A DNA stretch of 64,000 nucleotides from Takakia lepidozioides. Its lineage: Eukaryota; Streptophyta; Takakiopsida; Takakiales; Takakiaceae. Within the stretch, counting starts at the first letter, position 1. Each line of letters begins with the position of its first letter. The notes under the pieces were generated by a model. The model was not told the origin of the DNA. It was given only the letters and a program-made list of their open reading frames with translations, and searched no databases. Of this stretch, positions 55,074 to 64,000 are shown in pieces. The stretch is from NCBI GenBank assembly GCA_030704615.1, contig CM060733.1, positions 20,832,001-20,896,000 of the forward strand, read 5' to 3'. A program made the position numbers and the translations under genes.

Positions 55074-55111
55074 CTTAACTAACTAAGGAACAAACTTTAG
55101 TCTCGCCAAAC

Positions 55112-55785
55112 TGTCAAGGACAAGATCATGACTGAACACAAACAAGAGATCAGACTAGAGGTAGAAGATTAGACAAGAAGTCAAGGTCGGCGTGGCCGTA
55201 TACACGATAAGTAAATAAGAATCAAGACGATCTTTATAACAATGAACAAGAGTACAAGATATTGGAACACGACTTGAATACTGGAATGCTGGAAACTGAA
55301 CTGGAGTACCAAATACTGGAAATTGGGCTAGAGTACTGGGAAGTGGAAACAATAGTAGCTTGAACTGGTGTTGGCGAGATTGAAGAGTGTCCAGTCTCGC
55401 CTCCTATATATACTGGCTACTAGGAGATTCCCTAAGAGGCTTCTCCAAATGAGGTTTCTTGATGGAGAAGTTTCCAAGGTTAAACAAAGGTTTTTTGATG
55501 GAGATTTCTTTAAGCAAAAGATGTATGTTGATGGAGAAGTTTCCTTAAACAAAGGAGATATCTTGATGGAGAAGTTTCCTCCAAAGGAAGCTTCCTGAGC
55601 AGTTTCCCAAGTTACTCCCGGTAATTTGTTAAACTCCCGATAACTTGGTAACTAATGGTAACTTATGATAAATCATGATAAATCATGGTAGATCATGATA
55701 GATCACGACAACTTTTGATAAAATAGTAACTTGATAACTTCTGGTATTTACTCCTGATAAGTTCCTCTGGGCTATGTCCGTGACA
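55112..55785 (-). mobile_element. Ty3/gypsy 5' LTR, minus strand
   Basis: On the minus strand the 674-bp sequence begins TGTCA (55785) and ends TGACA (55112). It lies just upstream of the gag fragment, with a possible primer-binding region (GTTTGGCGAGACTAAAG) next to it. Inside are about four imperfect repeats of CTTGATGGAGAAGTTTCC (55450-55580) and a run of GATAAATCAT-like 10-mers (55660-55710). No second LTR is seen. Confidence 0.65.
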
Positions 55786-56719
55786 CGTAAAGACAGAAGA
55801 AGAATGTAAAAGTGACTCGCTTTGGAGTTGAGCTCCACAAAGCCAACGATGTCTACTTAGCAAAAGAAACGTTCAGCGACGGAGCAGTGCTCAACGCCTG
55901 AGATCTTCCTAGCGATCTCTAACACTTCAAGTATAATGATTCCCTTGGTCTCTCCCCACTAGAAGAGAAACCGGTTTTTTACATGGCTCTGCCATCTCAC
56001 ATCTGGCACATTCCACGGCTTTTATCACGGGTCTATACACTGAGCCAAGGTGTGGGTCTAAATATGCCCTAACTGTGGGGTGTCTCACATGTGGTCCACA
56101 CCCCAGGCAAGAACGGTGTGAAAACAGCCATGAGCGTGGCAGGGGTTGGCTTAGTTTACATGGCATGTTACACACCTGTGTGAAATGGAAACATACAATT
56201 ATTTCCACTGATTGTGGTGTATGGGGAGTTTGAGAAAGTTGCCATTGGAAAATGATTATGAACTTCATGTTCATGTTTAGAAATCTGCACGATGGGCTAC
56301 TAGCAAGTGAAGAATACACCCCATTTTCAATCTCTCCATTATGAAGTCTATAATGCCCTTGGTGAAATGAGCATTGGGATCGCATTCAAAGATGGCCCCG
56401 TTCCGTTGCAATCTATGACACAACTAGGACAAATAGGCATATGCATGATTTACATTTTTTGCCACAAATCACTTGCATCATCCTTACGTTGAACTCCTTG
56501 TTTATGTGACATGCTTGTCATCTCACACATCAAAGAAAAAACCAGAATATTTCGAAAAAATCCTAACCTAAATTTACTAACAAGTGTTCAAACCAGCCCA
56601 ATGGTAATATATTTTATTACCATTATCAAATGTTTGTCTGCGTGGTGTTTTGGCTTTCTAGTCAAGTCTGGTAGCAGGACTTTAGCCTCTGACCTAGAAT
56701 GAATCAAAGTGCAAAAGGT
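55786..56719. other. Spacer, no gene recognised
   Basis: A minus-strand frame of 152 codons (55927-56385) has no motif I recognise. Nothing else stands out. Confidence 0.35.
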
Positions 56720-57182
56720 TAAAAAGTCAAAAAGTTGCTAATAATCGTGAACACAGAGCAGGGCTGGGACTTGGCGTTTTTTTTTTGTCTCCCTGCGCTA
56801 CACCATGTAGCTGAGGGATGGAACGCGATGATCGCAGGATATGCAGGGGCGTGGGATGGAGGCGTTGAGCAAATGATGCAGGAAGGAGGAGAGGAGGAGG
56901 AGATGAGACGAGGAGAAGCTCGCAACATTCTTGCGAGCTTGCCGTTCTTGGGAGAGTTAGCTTGGTCATAGCAGGCCGTGTTTCAATCTCTGCCTACTCA
57001 GCTACACCGTGGTGGTTCGATCTCATAGACCAATCCGACATTACCTGATTACAGACACAAGCAGCACACACAAGAGGTCCTTTTGGGTTGATGGTCGGTC
57101 AAGTCAAGACACAACCTCAAGGACAATGTGGTGAGGGCATCTTCTTCTTTGACCTATTTCAACTTGTTTTGCCCTCTCACAT
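56720..57182 (+). pseudogene. PPR and OSB-associated fragments leading into the PPR array
   Basis: A frame near 56800-56900 reads WNAMIAGYAGAWDGGVEQMM, a damaged S-type PPR motif. From about 56960 the sequence matches the block that precedes the OSB-like fragments in the CACTA element (8400-8600 and 9605-9820), including the GACAATGTGGTGAGGGCA phrase. Confidence 0.55.
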
Positions 57183-59621
57183 CATGTTTGTGTGCATTGC
57201 AATGCTTGTGCAAGCCTGGCAACCCTTGAGAAGGGCAAAGAGGTGCATGGGGATATCATCAAAGCTGGAATTGTACCTAATGTTATTGGAAACACTGCCC
57301 TGGCAGCTCTGGAAAAGAGGAAGGAGGTCCATGGTGACACCTTCAGAGCTGGAATTGTACCAAATGTCATTTTGAACAATACCCTAGTGGACATGTAGGC
57401 AAAATGTGGGTGCATCGGGGATGCAAAGGGAGTGTTCAACACTATGGTTGAACGAGATGTGGTGTCGTGGAGTGCGATGCTTGCAGGGTATGCACAGCAG
57501 GGACGTGGGATGGAGGCTTTGGAGACCTATGAGCAAATGATGGGGGAAGGGGTTCAGCCAGGCCACATCATGTTTGTATGCATTGCAGGCCTGGCAGCCC
57601 TGGAGAAGGGCAAAGAGGTGCATGGGGATATCATCAAAGCTGGAATTGTACCTAATGTCATTCGAAACACTGCCCTGGCAGCTCTGGAAAAATGGAAGGA
57701 GGTCCATGGTGACACCTTCAGAGCTGGAATTGTACCAAATGTCATTTTGAACAATACCCTAGTGGACATGTATGCGAAATGTGGGTGCATCGAGGATGCA
57801 AAGGGAGTGTTCAACACTATGGCTGAACGAGATGTGGTGTCGTGGAGTGCGATGCTTGCAGGGTATGCACAGCAGGGACGTGGGATGGAGGCTTTGGAGA
57901 CCTATGAGCAAATGATGGGGGAAGGGGTTCAGCCCGGCCACATCATGTTTGTATGCATTGCAGGCCTGGCAGCCCTGGAGAAGGGCAAAGAGGTGCATGG
58001 GGATATCATCAAAGCTGGAATTGTACCTAATGTCATTCGAAACACTGCCCTGGCAGCTCTGGAAAAATGGAAGGAGGTCCATGGTGACACCTTCAGAGCT
58101 GGAATTGTACCAAATGTCATTTTGAACAATACCCTAGTGGACATGTATGCGAAATGTGGGTGCATCGAGGATGCAAAGGGAGTGTTCAACACTATGGCTG
58201 AACGAGATGTGGTGTCGTGGAGTGCGATGCTTGCAGGGTATGCACATCAGGGACGTGGGATGGAGGCTTTGGAGACCTATGAGCAAATGATGGGGGAAGG
58301 GGTTCAGCCCGGCCACATCATGTTTGTATGCATTGCAGGCCTGGCAGCCCTGGAGAAGGGCAAAGAGGTGCATGGGGATATCATCAAAGCTGGAATTGTA
58401 CCTAATGTCATTCGAAACACTGCCCTGGCAGCTCTGGAAAAATGGAAGGAGGTCCATGGTGACACCTTCAGAGCTGGAATTGTACCAAATGTCATTTTGA
58501 ACAATACCCTAGTGGACATGTATGCGAAATGTGGGTGCATCGAGGATGCAAAGGGAGTGTTCAACACTATGGCTGAACGAGATGTGGTGTCGTGGAGTGC
58601 GATGCTTGCAGGGTATGCACATCAGGGACGTGGGATGGAGGCTTTGGAGACCTATGAGCAAATGATGGGGGAAGGGGTTCAGCCCGGCCACATCATGTTT
58701 GTATGCATTGCAGGCCTGGCAGCCCTGGAGAAGGGCAAAGAGGTGCATGGGGATATCATCAAAGCTGGAATTGTACCTAATGTCATTCGAAACACTGCCC
58801 TGGCAGCTCTGGAAAAAGGGAAGGAGGTCCATGGTGACACCTTCAGAGCTGGAATTGTACCAAATGTCATTTTGAACAATACCCTAGTGGACATGTATGC
58901 GAAATGTGGGTGCATCGAGGATGCAAAGGGAGTGTTCAACACTATGGCTGAACGAGATGTGGTGTCGTGGAGTGCGATGCTTGCAGGGTATGCACAGCAG
59001 GGACGTGGGATGGAGGCTTTGGAGACCTATGAGCAAATGATGGGGGAAGGGGTTCAGCCCGGCCACATCATGTTTGTATGCATTGCAGGCCTGGCAGCCC
59101 TGGAGAAGGGCAAAGAGGTGCATGGGGATATCATCAAAGCTGGAATTGTACCTAATGTCATTCGAAACACTGCCCTGGCAGCTCTGGAAAAATGGAAGGA
59201 GGTCCATGGTGACACCTTCAGAGCTGGAATTGTACCAAATGTCATTTTGAACAATACCCTAGTGGACATGTATGCGAAATGTGGGTGCATCGAGGATGCA
59301 AAGGGAGTGTTCAACACTATGGCTGAACGAGATGTGGTGTCGTGGAGTGCGATGCTTGCAGGGTATGCACATCAGGGACGTGGGATGGAGGCTTTGGAGA
59401 CCTATGAGCAAATGATGGGGGAAGGGGTTCAGCCCGGCCACATCATGTTTGTATGCATTGCAGGCCTGGCAGCCCTGGAGAAGGGCAAAGAGGTGCATGG
59501 GGATATCATCAAAGCTGGAATTGTACCTAATGTCATTCGAAACACTGCCCTGGCAGCTCTGGAAAAATGGAAGGAGGTCCATGGTGACACCTTCAGAGCT
59601 GGCCTGGCAGCCCTGATTTAA
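57183..59621 (+). repeat. Tandem array of 375-bp PPR units (729-codon open frame)
   Basis: Near-identical 125-codon units start at 57589, 57964, 58339, 58714, 59089 and 59464 (the last cut short), preceded by a more diverged unit from 57183. Each unit encodes MYAKCGCIEDAKGVFNTM, DVVSWSAMLAGYAQQGRGM, a P/L motif (FVCIAGLAALEKGKEVHG), and a second shortened copy of that motif (LAALEKWKEVHGD). The frame stays open from 57399 to 59621; a TAG (57396-57398) replaces Tyr in the first MYAKCG. The units differ only at a few sites (Gln/His; Trp/Gly/Arg). As a protein it would be an over-long PLS-type PPR stack with no start motif, targeting peptide or E/DYW end, so a functional product is doubtful. Confidence 0.85.
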
Positions 59622-59639
59622 ATCAGGCACCTCAACCAT

Positions 59640-60300
59640 ACCACAGCTTCTAAAAGAGGATCAAGAGAGGGACTCCATAATGCCTCGTCTTGCTCTTCTG
59701 GGCATGTGAAGATGCTTTGTGAGGCAGGCAGACTGAAAGAGGCTCTACAACCTTTAAACCAAGAAACATTTCAGTCACATTATCCAAAGTGGATTCACAC
59801 CAAGTGTTTTTCTCCTCAACCCCCTTGTGAACATGCATGTTAAGTGCAGGAGCATCATGAATGCACATCGAGTGTTCAATGGAATGCCTCAACGAACTTT
59901 GATCACGTTGAATATAATGTTGGTAGGATTTAACATGGGTGTGGTAGGAATGCTTTGGAGACCTATGAGCAACTGTTGCGCGAAGGGGTGAAGCCCAACC
60001 ACATCACATTTGTTTGTAATGCATGTGCAAGCCTGGGAGCTCTGGAAAAGGGCAAAGAGGTCCATGGTGACATCGTCAAATCTGGAATTGTACCCAATGT
60101 CATTCTGAACACTGCCCTGGTGGACTACATGTATGCCAAATGTGGGTGCATCGAGGATGCAAAGGAAGTGTTTGACAATATGGTTGAACGAGATGTGGTG
60201 TCGTGGAGTGCGATGTTTGCAGGATATGCACAGCAAGGGCGCGGATGGAGGCTTTGGAGACCTATGAGCAATGATGGGGGAAGGGGTGATTCCCCGTGGA
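59640..60300 (+). pseudogene. Second partial PPR copy after the array
   Basis: The first part reads SHIIQSGFTPSVFLLNPLVNMH, RVFNGMPQRTLIT (compare 11600-11660). The frame then continues from about 59955 with METYEQLLREGVKPNHITFV, NACASLGALEKGKEVHGDIV, YMYAKCGCIEDAKEVF and RDVVSWSAMFAGYAQQGRG. The open frame 59955-60365 ends fused to OSB-like sequence. It keeps the CAS residues missing from the array units, so it resembles the ancestral unit. Confidence 0.7.
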
Positions 60301-61080
60301 AAAATAGCTCCAAGAAACCTGCATGGGTAGATGGTCAACTGGAAGCCGCAGCAGCAGCGACATAATTGATAAAATCAGGCAATGCTAATCAAGGCACCTT
60401 CTTCAACCCATTTCACTCTGTTTTCCCCTCTTATCAGAATCGCCCTAAATTTTCATGTTTTAAGAATTCTGCAAGTTAGTTGGTTGAGTGAACCTTTGAT
60501 AGTTTGGAGTGACTTTGACATGATACTGCCAAAGTGACAATAGGAAAGTATCCAGAAATAGGTAACAAAGAGGAGAAGCTGTGGAATGAATACTTTTCTG
60601 ACCCCAGTCAATGTTGGGACAACCGTCTTGGAAGGTAAATGCCTTTGGATTACAGAATGGTAGATGCAATTGAGAATATGAACTGGTGTGATAAGATGAG
60701 TTGGGTGTTTGCTGGAACAAATCTAGGCTGCCATTGTCAGCTGCTAACAGCAATGCAAGGATGTATGCATGATCTGTGCAGAGGCATGGATAGCTGAAGG
60801 AGCAGGGATAGAGTGTCATCCAAGAGGGCCAGATTTCAAGCTTCGGATTACTTACGATTCCCTGTGGAGGGTTAGCTACAAGAAACCTGCCTGAGTAGAT
60901 GATACATAGTTTGGAGTGATTTTGACATGATACTACCAAAGTGACAATAGGAAAGTATCCAGAAACATGTAACAAAGATGAGGAGAAGCTGTGGAATGAA
61001 TGCTTTTCTGACCGCAGTTAATGGTGGGACAACCGAGGGAAAAAGGTGAATGTCTATTAGATTACAGAGAGTAGGAGACG
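60290..61080 (+). pseudogene. OSB-like PDF-motif fragments, plus strand
   Basis: Three pieces follow each other. The first is WKNSSKKPAWVDGQLEAAAA, fused in frame to the PPR frame. The second is NKEEKLWNEYFSDPSQCWDN (60560-60640). The third is NKDEEKLWNECFSD with WWDN (60965-61040). Between the second and third, CHCQLLTAMQGCMHDLCRGM matches the middle of the minus-strand copy at 39823-40191. The order repeats that seen on the minus strand at 39.5-42.8 kb. Confidence 0.45.
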
Positions 61081-61543
61081 CAACTCAGCATAGACACTAA
61101 GACAAACTCTCCTTCCCTGCAAAGGGTGTGTTTTGGTATCTGAGCGAATAAATATAATTTCAATATTTTGTTATTTAATAATGTTCTCATCCAGGCCACT
61201 AACCATTTTTCCTATAATAATAATAATAATAATAACAATAAATTAAATCCATTAATATTCAAACTTAATATTGGAAAGCAAATAATAATTAATTAATGTG
61301 TACCACCACACAGGAATGAACACGTGTTGCATAGTGATTTGTCGAAGGTGTGAAATATAACACGTGTCGCATAGTGGCTTGTTCAAGGTGTGAAATCCGA
61401 CATGCCACACTCGCTTTTTTTCACACTCTGCCATGTCAGCTATGCCATCGGCCATGTCAGCGGCCATGTCACCATGCACCATGTGAAAAAAGCCCACCCA
61501 TGGAAAAAGGCGTGGAAAAAGCCGGTTTCTCTTCTAGTGCCCT
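61081..61543. other. AT-rich spacer with (TAA)n and a truncated copia leader
   Basis: A TAA microsatellite lies at about 61211-61236. At 61400-61500 the minus strand reads repeated GACATGGC phrases downstream of the copia-type primer-binding site. No gag motif is recognisable. Confidence 0.4.
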
Positions 61544-61841
61544 GGCTCTGATACCATGAAGAATTTCACAGACAGTATATTGAGGATCAATGAGACTGGA
61601 ATACAAGGCCTCTGGAGAGCAAGCCATATATACACTGGTGGCACCGCCTCGGGCACCGCCGAGTCTAATAAATGTAACATGGCTCATTAGCTAGAAAAGC
61701 CATACTAATGGGAATGAATATATGCCAACTATCCCTAAGTAATTACTACGGCATGCAGGTACACCGATGCAATCGGTGATCCATGTGAAACCTCTTTAAA
61801 GCTAGCATGATCATTCAACACTTCCATACAAGGTAAGGACT
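61544..61841 (-). mobile_element. Copia-type LTR end with initiator-Met primer-binding site
   Basis: GGCTCTGATACCA (61544-61556) is the complement of TGGTATCAGAGCC, the primer-binding site complementary to initiator tRNA-Met that is typical of Ty1/copia elements. It directly follows, on the minus strand, an LTR-like end (TTCTTCA at 61563-61557). The LTR extends to higher coordinates and is interrupted by the element at 61842-62499; its far end is not certain. Confidence 0.6.
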
Positions 61842-62499
61842 AGTGTTGGACCAGTATATATGGTTAGACCTCAGTATACAGTAAAGGTATGAGTAATGGT
61901 ATGAAGAACCATACCCTACTGGTATGAAAGAACATTATACCCATTTACATAAGCTACTGGGGGTGGATAACGAGTCAAGGATTTGCTCGTCGATACCAGA
62001 CCAGCCTGGGTTGTCGCTGTTGTTATACTCCATTATTGAGGGTTACAAGCGACGATAGAGCTCAGTATAAGTAAGGATATGAACAAGTAGGGTATGAATA
62101 TGAGCTCCAGTGAGCACTTGAGACGTATCAGGCAGTGCAGGCTGAACAAATTGCTCAGACTCTCCGCGGGGGAAGCGGAAATCTGGTCCTGGCTATCATG
62201 ACAGGGCGGAAAAATAACTAAAAGACAGTTTGACAATTGTACTCTATACAAAGGCTCAACAACATAACTACCATACCAATGGTCATATACCCCCAATATC
62301 AATATCAAAAGAATTAATACCAATACCATACCCATACACTATCCATTTTAGAAGACCTATTACCCTATTGATACCATTAATACTCTATCAGGTCATACCT
62401 GCCACCATACCCTTATCAGCCTAGTATGCATAAGGGATCGGATCCTTCATACCAGGACTTAGTCTGGTATTTAAAAATACATATACCGGTCCAACACTC
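61842..62499. mobile_element. Mutator-type non-autonomous TIR element with 9-bp target duplication
   Basis: The left end is AGTGTTGGACCAGTATATAT and the right end, read inwards, is GAGTGTTGGACCGGTATATG. The direct repeat GTAAGGACT flanks it on both sides (61833-61841 and 62500-62508). A 9-bp duplication with TIRs points to the Mutator superfamily. At 658 bp it has no transposase. Its interior is rich in GGTATGA/TCATACC phrases, including the hairpin GGTATGAAGAACCATACC (61898-61915). Confidence 0.75.
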
Positions 62500-63117
62500 G
62501 TAAGGACTCAACAGTGTACAAGATTCGACGAAGGTTACAAGCTCCGGAATTTGAGCTGGTCGTTCCCCAAATGGACTCGTTCACAGTGATTCCCGTGTCG
62601 GTCGAGTGTCGTCCCTTTGCGGGGCCCGGGAGGTCCAGACCTAACATTGGGCTCATTTTCATCTCCTGCAACTCTCTCGCCTTTCAGCTGGTCTTTCCCT
62701 GTGTCACTTTTGTGATTAGTGAACGATCTCTAGTGAGTGCTCCTTTAGTTAATGCGTATATAAAGTTCTCACAAGCTCTCTGCGTTCCTGCCATATTGTA
62801 ACTTGTTTTATCATTTGGTGGCAGCCTGGTTGTTGCAGCTCTCAGATCCAGCCAAGATTGGCAATCCTGTTCGAACTGTCCCGTGTACCTCCTTCGAGAA
62901 CTTGCGGAGGCTCGTTAGCGACGATGGGCTCCCTGACAGAGGTCGATAATATATGAAGCTCCAGATCTACATCACGTAGCTCAATTGAATCCAGCCAATT
63001 ATCAATGATAAAACAAGTGTACGATACGGCAGGAACGCAGAGAACTGGATCTGGAATTACAGATCTGGGAATTACAAATCTTCAATTTCGTCCGAAGAAG
63101 TTAGCTTCGCCCATGAT
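62500..63117. other. Likely 5' leader of the downstream LINE, or older spacer
   Basis: No gene is recognised. The frame 62514-62801 has no known motif. The region immediately precedes the ORF1-like sequence and may be its 5' untranslated part. Confidence 0.3.
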
Positions 63118-64000
63118 TTGCAACTCCCATTGCGAAGGCGCCCTCTGCCACCTTCATCAGGAACTGGGTTTTACCTCCCGCACCAAGCTAAATCCAGGCT
63201 CGATTCCTCAAGAGTCACGGCTAGAGCCCCTCCTCCCTCCTGGGCACTCAGCCTTCCGCATTCCCAGCCACTCCTCAATTTTCCAGGTTTATGCCCGGCA
63301 GTGATGGGACCGCCTGAGTTAGCACCAGCGGAGGCAGAATGGAAGGAAGACCCGCTCCTCACCCAGGATCTCTTGGATGAAGATTCCCCTCTGGTAGCAA
63401 TGGGCGTTGAAGATGTGGACAGCCGAGTTACTTCCTTGGAGAAACATGGCATCCTCGGTGCACTTCCCAGGTAGGAATGTCAACAGAGACTCTATCAAGG
63501 GACTGGGCAATTCGTAATCTGGGGGGTTCGGGCGAACTTAGGCAACAGTTTTGTCACGACAAAGGGAGGGGATTTTATTCCATTGTCTTTGAGAGCAAGG
63601 AGGCAGCGGCTCAAGCCTTATTGTTCAATCCACACACAAAAGGATACAATGTGAACATCTTTCCATGGTCCTCCAAAATGGGGAACAGGAACGGGAAGCT
63701 TTGGGGCCCGAGGATCATATCAATCCCATTCATCCCAGACCAGTATCTAGCAAACCTGCCAGATATTGTGAACCACTTTGGTTTTTATCTGGGTTGTATG
63801 TCTGTGAAATGTGCACCCAGAATTTGCGCCAAGACCCGACATGGAGAACAGGTACAATAGCCTCTAGGCTACACGACAGTGGCTGTCCCAAAATAGTTCT
63901 GATGATGCCAGACGATGCCACCCTGCCTAAGTGTGTCAGACTTCCTATTGACAAAGAGGGGAATTACTACACTAAAAGGATCTTTGAGGAATCTACATTT
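63118..64000 (+). pseudogene. LINE ORF1 (DUF4283-like), running off the window
   Basis: A Pro/Ser-rich leader (63118-63474) with an acidic end is followed by a second frame (63477-63860). This reads RDWAIRNLGGSGELRQQF, GFYSIVFESKEAAAQALLFN, VNIFPWSSKMGN and IISIPFIPDQYLANLPDI. The pattern matches the DUF4283 region at the start of plant LINE ORF1 proteins, which bind element RNA. After a stop the sequence continues in another frame (WRTGTIASRLHD to the window end). Whether it belongs to the same LINE family as the zf-RVT fragments at 21.3 and 24.5 kb is unknown. Confidence 0.6.

Noticed and set aside
57554-59639. Repeated minus-strand frames of 87 and 107 codons opposite the PPR array
   Set aside because: They are the antisense of the 375-bp PPR units and repeat with the same period. 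They carry no independent protein pattern.

Overview
The window looks like nuclear DNA of a land plant. It contains canonical GT-AG introns, a class III peroxidase, PLS-class pentatricopeptide (PPR) sequence with an E domain, an SH3P-type SH3 domain and several classes of plant transposon. The PPR wording and the very high density of nested, decayed elements suggest a seed-free plant with a large genome, most likely a fern. That placement is inference. Only the peroxidase looks like an intact gene; most other coding sequence is relic.

Layout. 1-14.9 kb is a three-level nest: a structured repeat (copy A) holds a LINE on the minus strand, and the LINE is itself interrupted by a CACTA transposon (7275-12305) carrying pieces of PPR-like and OSB-like genes. 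14.9-25.3 kb is a cluster of further copies of the structured repeat (B, D, C, E and a partial G), two of them joined to the same reverse-transcriptase tail fragment. 25.6-32.4 kb holds a second CACTA-like region with a zinc-finger-like ORF, a SET-domain ORF and a decayed tnp2-type transposase. 34.0-35.8 kb is the peroxidase gene. 36.7-37.3 kb is a tandem repeat, followed by a tRNA-derived SINE. 38.8-42.8 kb is a broken PPR/OSB-like locus on the minus strand.

43.6-46.4 kb is a six-exon minus-strand gene of unknown function with a DGNHR motif, clean splice sites and several in-frame stops. It lies beside a cluster of long palindromes centred on GGCGCC (46.85-48.07 kb), and related palindromes sit inside its introns. 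47.98-49.07 kb holds two more minus-strand coding blocks. 50.06-50.50 kb holds the last two exons of an SH3P-like gene. 52.9-55.8 kb holds two Ty3/gypsy remnants in opposite orientation. 57.2-59.6 kb is a nearly perfect tandem array of 375-bp PPR units, followed by more PPR and OSB-like debris. 61.2-62.5 kb holds a copia-type primer-binding-site/LTR remnant interrupted by a Mutator-type non-autonomous element with a 9-bp target duplication. The window ends inside the ORF1 of another LINE.

The signals most likely to be undescribed are: (1) the structured repeat family with a stem-loop supported by compensatory base changes; (2) the GGCGCC palindrome cluster with changing but complementary arms; (3) a chromodomain between the RT and RNase H parts of the LINE; (4) a SET-domain ORF in the CACTA-like region; and (5) the homogenised 375-bp PPR array.
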